From Guadua angustifolia (taxonomy: Eukaryota > Streptophyta > Magnoliopsida > Poales > Poaceae): 64,000 bases of DNA. The position numbers were made by a program, and so were the translations under genes. Positions within the stretch are counted from its first letter, which is position 1, and each line of letters starts with the position of its first letter. The stretch lies in NCBI GenBank assembly GCA_036346375.1, contig CM070501.1, positions 56,027,326-56,091,325 of the forward strand. The letters are read 5' to 3'. Below the pieces are notes generated by a model, which was not told where the DNA came from, searched no databases, and worked only from the letters and a program-made list of their open reading frames with translations. Of the stretch, positions 57,100 to 64,000 are shown in pieces.

Positions 57100-59676
57100 G
57101 TTGATATCCCGGGGAGCAAATCAAGTGATGATTATAAAGACCCCAAAGGGGATTGCTTGCGCTGCGGCGAAGGTATAAGTAGATAGGCTAAGGACTTTCT
57201 AGTCTTTGTGTCTAGTTATTTATCGCCGTACTATTAAGAGGGTTGCCTCTTTCGCTTGAGTTTCATCATGTGTTGGTGATCTCATTCCGCGTTCACTCGA
57301 GCTCAAACCATTTGGATTTGGTTTTTGCATGAGGGTTAACCATTTGGCATGTGTTGCGAATGGGTTAAACTTATGCTTGGTTGTATTTGGTTTTCGCATT
57401 ATGCTTTGATTTGCATGTGTTGCAAATAGGATAAGCTAGTGCGTTGGCTTTTTGCGTGAAGTTCACTTTTGCATGTGTTGCATTAGTTGACGCTTCATGT
57501 TTTGGTTCGCAAAACAATCTTTATAAAACCGTGAGTTTGCTTGGAGCTAAGTTTTGCATGTGTTGCAAAGGAGAGAGCTCAAGCATGATTTAGTGTTTGT
57601 GTGTTGTATGGAGCTAGAGGCTTGCATGTGTTGCAGTAAAGAGCTCATACTTGAGATTTGGTTTTGATGTTAGTTCGATTTGGTGTTGCATTGAACTAGA
57701 GAATTGCATGTGTTGCAATTAAAGAGTTCATGCATCTTGATTTGATGTTGCTTGGAGCTAGACTTTTGCATGTGTTGCAAAGAGTAGTGCTCAAGCATGA
57801 AATGATGTTTATCGTGTTATTTGCAAGTTCGTTGTCAGCGAATAAACCGAGGTTTATGAGTCCGGAATCCCGAGAGCATGTGAGTGGGGCTTGCAACGAG
57901 TGTTGGCAAGTTGACCGGTCTTGTGTTGACCTTCACATGGCTAGGGGATTAATCTCATAAACTCGAGTTTGATTTGCTTATACGTTTTGCAAATAGATCT
58001 TGAGTTGTTGGCGAAATGTGTTTTCGTCATTTGGAGTTGATTGCGGTTGTGCAAATGTGTTTTGCAAATAAGCGTTGGAGTTATGCGTTTGATTCTAGAG
58101 CATGTGTTGGCATTTGCAAATGTGTTTTGCAAAGTGTCGGGTCATGTGTTGATCCTTACATGGCTAGAGGGTTGAGCGCGTAATTTCGGTGTTTATTGTG
58201 GAATGCGTTTTGCAATTTGGTTAAATTCTTTGAGCGTGAGCTAAATTGGTGCAAATGTGTTTTGCACGTGTGTTTGATCATGTGTTGATCATTTATTGGC
58301 TCAAGGAATGGTTTTCGATTTTGGAGAATCATTTTAGAATTATATCTGAAAATTCTCCAAATGGCGTTTTCCGCAGTGTGGGTTGGGCTTGCCGGTCCGA
58401 CAACTTGCGGCGGTCGGACCGCCCTAGGGTTGCATCCAGCCGCAGCCGGAGCGGCGGTTGGACCGGTGGTCCACCGGTTGGACCGGTGTTCAGCGGTCGG
58501 ACCTCGTCGGCTTGTGTTTTCTCGGGCGTGGCGGCGGCGGCCGTGTTAGCACCGGTGTGGCCGGGCATGCATCGGCGGCGCGATCGCCCGGGTTCTGGTG
58601 TGACCGGATGTGTGGTCCGACCGATTCGCGGTGCGGTGCGTATTTTCCAGAGAAGCTTGTTTTCGGTTTGTGCTTGTCTCTGTTGTATGGTGTAGCCGTC
58701 TCGGCCGGACGGATCGAGCCAGGATCGACCGGTGGAAGTCCGGTCGGAGAAGAAGCTTTCAAGCGAATATTTTTCCGACCAGATTGCTCGTGTGGTCGGT
58801 CGGATCGGCCGAGGTCCGGCCGGACCGGATTTTGTCATTTTCGCCGTTTGGACCCCCAACGGCTAGTTTCTTTGGTGGAGGCTATAAATACCCCTTGGGG
58901 GCTTGGGGCTTGTTGTTGATGTTATTGGTGTGTGTTGGAGGGTTGTGCATGTGTTGCTCTTCCTCCTTTGCTTCTTGAGCTTGAGTGTGAGCACTAATTG
59001 CATGTGTTGCAATTAGGAGTGGATTGAGTGAGCTCTTGTGCATGTGTTGCACTTGAGTGAGGTCCTTGTGCATGTGTTGCACTTGGTGATCACCGGGAGC
59101 GCATGTGTTGTGCTCGGTGAAGTTCAAGCGGAGGAGCGGCTTATTACTCTTGGAGGTTGCCGACTCCTAGACAGCGTGGGCGTCGTCTTGGGGGAGCTCT
59201 CAAGGTGTGAGAAGCCCGGCAAGTTTGTGAAGGTTCGGGTTGAGCCTACGCGGCGTGAAAAACCACGACTAGTGGAAAGAGGCGGTGCTCGGCGGGGCCG
59301 GTCCGAGTCGTCGGGCTTGCCTCAACGTGGACTAGGGAGACCGCAAGTCTCCTAACACCACGGAAAAACGTCGTTTGTCTCTTGTCTCCTTTACTTTCAA
59401 GTAATTACATTTATTGTATATTCATGATTGCTTGACTTAGAATTGCTTAGTATTATTTGTTAGATCAATTTAGCAATTCATACATAGAGACATAAAATAG
59501 TTAGTGCACATAGTGAGCTTAGTTTATTTAGGCTTTAATTGTCAAAACCTAGATTATCGCTCGCATATAAATTGATTAGGTTTTGACTTAGGGTTGATTA
59601 GAGCGAATTGTTTAGCTAGAGATCGAATTTTTATAAACGCCTATTCACCCCCTCTAGGCGCATCCTCGACCCTACA
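57100..59676 (+). repeat. Putative 5' LTR with an array of GCATGTGTTGCA motifs
   Basis: Ends with CCCTACA just before the primer-binding site. Between about 57347 and 59080, GCATGTGTTGC occurs at least 11 times exactly, and GCAAATGTGTTTTGCA three times in the middle. A GC-rich block at 58380-58850 contains repeated GGTTGGACCGG. A TATA box lies at 58883. The start of the LTR was not found, so the left limit given is only where the character of the sequence changes. Confidence 0.55.
58883..58890 (+). promoter_or_regulatory. Probable LTR TATA box
   Basis: TATAAATA, followed about 30 bases later by the GGGGGCTTGGGGCTTG leader and 790 bases upstream of the primer-binding site. Position and context fit the U3/R border of a plant LTR promoter. 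Confidence 0.55.
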
Positions 59677-59678
59677 AG

Positions 59679-59690
59679 TGGTATCGAGCC
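59679..59690 (+). other. Primer-binding site of the Sirevirus-like element
   Basis: TGGTATCGAGCC, two bases after the LTR end CCTACA. It differs by small changes from the canonical TGGTATCAGAGC complementary to initiator Met tRNA. Confidence 0.75.
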
Positions 59691-59734
59691 ACGGTCACTC
59701 TCATTTTAGGCTTAACCGCCTAGAGAGTAAAAGG

Positions 59735-61389
59735 ATGGCGCATAGTGGTCTAGTGCACTCACACGATCCACAAATGCTTAATGGTTCTAATTATGCTTCA
59801 TGGAAAATATTTATGATTAATCATTTTAAATCCATGAGCCCACAAATATGGTGGATCGTAGATGTCGGCATTTCTTCTCCGATAAATGATATTGCTCCAA
59901 CTAAAGGAGAGGAGAAATGTCTACATCTCGACGCTCAAGCTACTAATGTTTTATTTAGCGTTGTGAGCGTAGAAATTTTCAATCTAATATGCAACCTCCG
60001 AAGCGCTCATGCAATGTGGACCAAAATTCAAGAATTATATGAAGTGTCCACATCAAATGAGGATTGCATTGAGGAGGAAATGTCGGTTGATTTATTCTTC
60101 AACCTCTTCATCAAGTGAAGAACCGGCATTACCATCAACCTCAACCTCCGCCTCATGCGAGCGAATCTTCACTTATATCAAAAATTCGTTGCTTCATGGC
60201 AAAAGGTAAAAATGAGGTAAGTGATGATGAAAATGATGATGAGCCCTCTTATAATGATTTAATGGATATGTTAGAGGAGCTCAATAATTATCTTGGGAAG
60301 GAGAAAACAAAATATAAGATTCTAAAGCTTGAACATGAATCACTTCAAAGTGATTATAATTTACTTAAAGAAAATCATGAATCACTCCTTCTTAAAGAAG
60401 TTTATAAGTCTAAGGTGGATATAGGTATTTCATGTGATTTAATTGATGAAATGCCATGCTTAGAAGTAAATTCTAATATTTCATCAAAAATTGATATATC
60501 CACCGCTTGCAATGAGTTAATTGATATGCCTTGTAGCTCAAAATCTATTGCTAGCATTTCCTCTATGTCTTGTGAGGCTAACCTTGTAGAGGAAAACAAT
60601 GAGCTAAAAGCTCAAGTCATTAAATTGGAAAATGACTTGAAGAGGTGCGTTAAAGGAAAAGCCCTCCTCGATGAAATCTTGAGCAAGCCAAGGGCGCCTC
60701 AAGACAAGCGAGGACTCGGCTACAACTCCAAGAGGGAGAATAGCAAGACGAGGCACAACGCGCGTCACTCGAAGACCATCAAGTGCTTCACGTGCAACAA
60801 GAAGGGCCATCTCGCCTCCGTGTGCCCTAATCAAGTGGATAACAAGGCCACAACTTCAACAATGAGGCAAACCGGCATTGAGCACAACAAAAAGGTCAAG
60901 AGAGGACCAAACGGCGTAACGTGCTTCAATTGCCGGGAAAAGGGGCATTTCGGTAAGGATTGTCCCAAAGGTATAACTCCTAAGCCTATTATTGTAAATG
61001 ATAATTATTTGCTTAGGAAGGACAAGAATGGCAATGTGTTTGCCAAACTTGTCAAGTCCCCTATGCCTACTAAAAATGATATTCATTTGTATAGGAAGAG
61101 TAATTCTAGATATGTGTTTGCTCAAAATGCTAAATTTCCTAAGAATAAGAAAAACCATGATGATTATATGCTTAGGAAAAATAATAGCAAAACATTTACT
61201 AGAATTGCTAGATCCTCTAAGCCATTTCATAATTTTAATTATCACATGCTTAGAAGAGATCAAACTAGAAATAATTTTGCAAAATATCATTGTCCTCCTA
61301 AGCTATTTCATAAAAATGCCAATCATTTGCCTAGGAGGAATAATTCTCAAAAACTATTTCTAGTAATGTTAGTCAATTTAAAATGCTAA
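59735..61389 (+). pseudogene. Copia-type gag with frame change and internal loss
   Basis: The ATG at 59735 opens a frame with LNGSNYASWKIFMINHF and MWTKIQELYE, the N-terminal gag pattern of Copia elements. It stops at 60118. From 60115 another frame runs to 61389 with a long coiled-coil-like stretch (EHESLQSDYNLLKENHESLL), a basic linker and two CCHC knuckles, CFTCNKKGHLASVC and CFNCREKGHFGKDC. The central gag segment that normally follows ELYE is missing, so a deletion plus a frame change probably joined the two parts. After the stop, WVPKSIVTN-like codons near 61410 recall the gag-protease junction of Sireviruses, but no protease follows. Confidence 0.7.
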
Positions 61390-64000
61390 AATTAGGACCA
61401 TTTGGGTTCCTAAATCCATTGTGACTAACATTGTCGGACCCAACAAGGATTGGGTACCAAAACCGCCTAAAAGAATTTTAGGCAATAAAGAGATGGATTG
61501 GACGCTTGCACATCAAGAGGAGAAGGATTACATTAGTCTACAAGTGGTGTCAAGCAAGAAGATTATCAAGTCCATCATGAGCCAATGCCATCTCGGGTAA
61601 CAAGTATTTAAATTGATTATTATTTAAACTTATAGCCTTGTGTAGGTTATAATGCAATATTAATGAATATCAATTTAGATTACTTGTTATGGCCACTTGC
61701 TCTCGCCTCTTATCTATTCTCTTATTGCAATCTTGAGCAAGTTAGGTTGTGGCACATTTAGGGGAGTGTTAATTCATATTCATGTGTACCACATCCCTCG
61801 TGTGCCCATATTAAAATAAGTGCATATATATATTTTCAAAATCAACCATTTAGCCAAAAGTCAAAATTTTGCATACTATTACTAATCTTGTGAAAAACTA
61901 GTTGAAAATTGTATACAAATGCTTTTGAAATGTTTCTCAAAGGTTTTGGCTTTACAAAATCTATTTTGAAAAGAAAATGAGTTTTAACTCCAAAAACTAG
62001 TTACTAGTATCTTGATTTTGATTTAAACTTATAATTTTCATAGAATTAAAAGTAAAAGGATTTTGAAAGTATTTCCAAAACAAAAATCCTAGAGTTGGTC
62101 ATTCTTAACAACTTTCGTGTTCAAAAGATTTTCAAAAGACCAACTTGTCAAAAGATATTTGATTTTGAAACTTCATGAAAAACCATACTTGACCCGTAAT
62201 GGTCATACTATTGCACTTAGTGAGTTTCACCATTTGGATCAATTCTTGTGTAGAATTGTGATTCAAAATGGTATTTTAGACTCATACACAAAATTCAAAT
62301 CCATATATCTTACCCTTGCTTTATTTGAAGTTTTGTGTTAAATTGGATTTGACTTTGCTTCTTCATTGGACTATTTAGGACAAAAGTCAAAAATCATATT
62401 TAAAAGGCCCAAATTTGTGAAAAGACTTGTAAAAGTATTCTATTATGTATTTCAAATGTTTTACAAGTTCTCAAAATGAAAACTCTATGTTGAAATCTAA
62501 TTTTGGCTCAAAACGATTTGATTTAATCCAAAATAGCCTATTCTAGCAATATGCAAAAATTATGGCATTCGAGTTGGATTTCATATTAAATCTTGGCTAT
62601 AAACTTTCTTGATACACCAATCTAAGCCATGAAAATCAAAATTGCATGAAATCCAAATTGAATTGCATTTTGAGGCTTTTTGTGAAAATCAATTTCCTTT
62701 TATGCCTCAAAGCGTAAATTGCCATATCTTTCAAAATAAAATTGTTTTTAAGAAAATTCTTTTTGCAATACCTTCTAATTAGTCCAAAGTTCATTTCCTC
62801 AAAATTTCATAATTTTTGGACTTCGTTTGAGCTATTTTGATAAAATTTGCAAAACATTTGAAGTCCCACTGTCGGGGCGGGTCCAACCCCCCTGCGGTTG
62901 CACCGCCTTAGGGCAGTTGGACCGACTCAAACCGTTGGACCGGCCATGGCATGGTCATTCTGATTTTTCAGATTTTTCTCGACTTTGCTTTGGGATATCT
63001 TTTGATTGGAACCTCCTTTTTCAAAAATTCTTTTTGCAATAACTTCTTATGATCCCAAAGTTTATTTGTGCAAAATTTGAAAAATTCTAAAATTTATTTG
63101 ATCAAGTTTTCAAGTGGTATCAGTTATGAGCACTTTAATTATTTTAAAGAGTGTTTTTCACTTGATCTTTTGAAAAGACAAAACTTGTGCAATTCAAATG
63201 CAAATAACTCCATGATTCATTCATTAAACATCTTGGGAGTTTATTCATTGCAAGTTTTGGGCACTTTAATGCTTCCAAGTGAGATCATGTCTTTATTGTG
63301 CTCGATACTAAATCTTTGAGATTTTATTGATCCTTCTTGAACTTTTGTACTGTAAGTATATGATGCTCGATACCCATCGATCTTATCGATAAATTATTTC
63401 AAGTGGTATCAATTCTTCGTGAGTTGATCCTAAGTGGTATCAATTGAGGATTTATTCATCCATATGCTTACAAGTGGTATAATTGAGATTCTTTTCTCCA
63501 AGTGATATCATGGATCTTATTGTTCATTTCTTATAAGATATCCTTGATTATATGATTTCCTTTTAAGTGGTATCATTGAATTCAATTATTTCCTATTCCT
63601 TCTAGTGGTATTTCATTAAATAAATCTTTGTAGTATTCAATTCCGATACCCAGCATTACATTCTTGATTAAGATTTTCCTCTCAAATTAAAATTGTAAGT
63701 TCAACCGCTTAAGACTTCTCTGTGTGAGAATCTTTATGTGTTGAAATACATAAAAGAGAAAATCTCATCGTTGAGCATTGTTCTTCAAATCAAAATTTGA
63801 AAATGCTCATTTCTTTTGGATCTTCAAGCAAACCCTTGAGATTAATTTTACAAGTGGTATCTATTGTCTCAAGTGGTATCTATTTCTTTGGGTTCCTCGT
63901 TTGTCCCTATTAGGCAAAGTGTTGGATTCTTCAAAAGAATCATATTGAAATTTGCAAAGCCTAATAAAATGAGGAGTGAATTATTTGAATTGAAACACAT
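61390..64000 (+). other. AT-rich non-coding part of the Sirevirus-like element
   Basis: No pol domain can be found in any frame. The sequence is AT-rich with many TTTTGAAA and CAAAATTT runs. A GC-rich island at about 62870-62950 contains GTTGGACCGG, as does the LTR. From 63112 to 63880, AAGTGGTATC recurs. The 3' LTR is not reached before the window ends. Confidence 0.6.
63112..63880 (+). repeat. Dispersed AAGTGGTATC repeats, similar to the primer-binding site
   Basis: Exact AAGTGGTATC is found at 63112, 63401, 63432, 63565, 63852 and 63871, with near matches at 63472, 63502 and 63603. The only other exact copy noticed in this element is at 59677, where it spans the primer-binding site. Confidence 0.85.

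Larger units (their letters stand above)
56381..64000 (+). mobile_element. Sirevirus-like Copia element, gag only, 3' end beyond the window
   Basis: The order on the plus strand is long LTR-like region, primer-binding site (59679-59690), gag with two CCHC knuckles (to 61389), then about 2.6 kb of AT-rich DNA without protease, integrase, reverse transcriptase or RNase H. LTR end sequence TATTCACCCCCTCTAGG ... CCTACA, followed by a TGGTATC priming site, is typical of Copia elements. The left boundary is uncertain: TGTAAGTTCAACC occurs at about 56387 and again at about 63693. The element appears non-autonomous. Confidence 0.7.

Noticed and set aside
58246..58978. Several overlapping 90-176 codon frames on both strands
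   Set aside because: They arise from the GC-rich GGACCGG block of the LTR-like region. Frames on both strands are equally open, which marks composition rather than coding.
57340..59115. CRISPR-like array
   Set aside because: Repeat units are short, imperfect and irregularly spaced with no unique spacers, and the DNA is plant nuclear.
1..64000. tRNA, rRNA or small RNA genes
   Set aside because: I scanned for the usual tRNA A and B box patterns and rRNA-like sequence and saw none that could be supported. The TGGTATCAGAGC sites are retrotransposon primer-binding sites, not tRNA genes.

Overview
This window is nuclear DNA from a flowering plant, almost certainly a grass (Poaceae). Coding sequence is sparse and split by GT-AG introns, the protein families are plant-specific, and most of the DNA is transposable elements of kinds common in grasses. 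The species cannot be named from the sequence alone. All three host genes lie on the minus strand.

Layout. 1-10 kb holds no recognised gene; it carries a long non-coding hAT-like element (967-2490), a 192-bp Helitron (5670-5861) and an hAT element with an exact 8-bp target duplication (6016-6876). 10.3-24.4 kb is a plant cysteine oxidase (PCO) gene of five exons, swollen and damaged by nested insertions. A 2.9-kb solo-LTR-like element carrying a Tourist MITE and an hAT element sits in intron 4. A second copy of that LTR cuts exon 2, and it is itself split by a 5.1-kb Copia element. 23.7-39.0 kb is a head-to-tail segmental duplication of about 4.6 kb that holds the 3' part of an F-box/WD40 gene and PCO exon 1. 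The second copy is interrupted by a 6.0-kb Ty3/Gypsy chromovirus-type element. The complete F-box/WD40 gene runs from 45305 down to 37476 and ends inside the second copy. 45.4-50.7 kb is two hAT elements and a tandem Helitron array. 51.0-54.2 kb is a two-exon BAHD acyltransferase gene. From about 56.4 kb to the right edge is a Sirevirus-like Copia element that keeps gag but no recognisable pol.

How the pieces relate. The ancestral order on the minus strand was F-box/WD40 gene then PCO. Tandem duplication of the segment between F-box/WD40 intron 5 and PCO intron 1 left one full F-box/WD40 gene (using copy 2), one full set of PCO exons (using copy 1), a 5'-truncated F-box/WD40 fragment and an orphan PCO exon 1. 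The three host genes do not form a pathway: PCO is an oxygen-sensing enzyme of the N-degron pathway, the F-box/WD40 protein is a probable ubiquitin-ligase adaptor, and the BAHD protein is an acyl-CoA-dependent acyltransferase.

Caution. Several reading-frame breaks (PCO exon 3, BAHD exon 1 twice, the duplicated F-box/WD40 last exon) are single-base changes, mostly in short homopolymers. Differences between the Gypsy LTRs and the flanking duplicated DNA cluster at CAG/CTG sites. Some of the damage may therefore be consensus error rather than biology.
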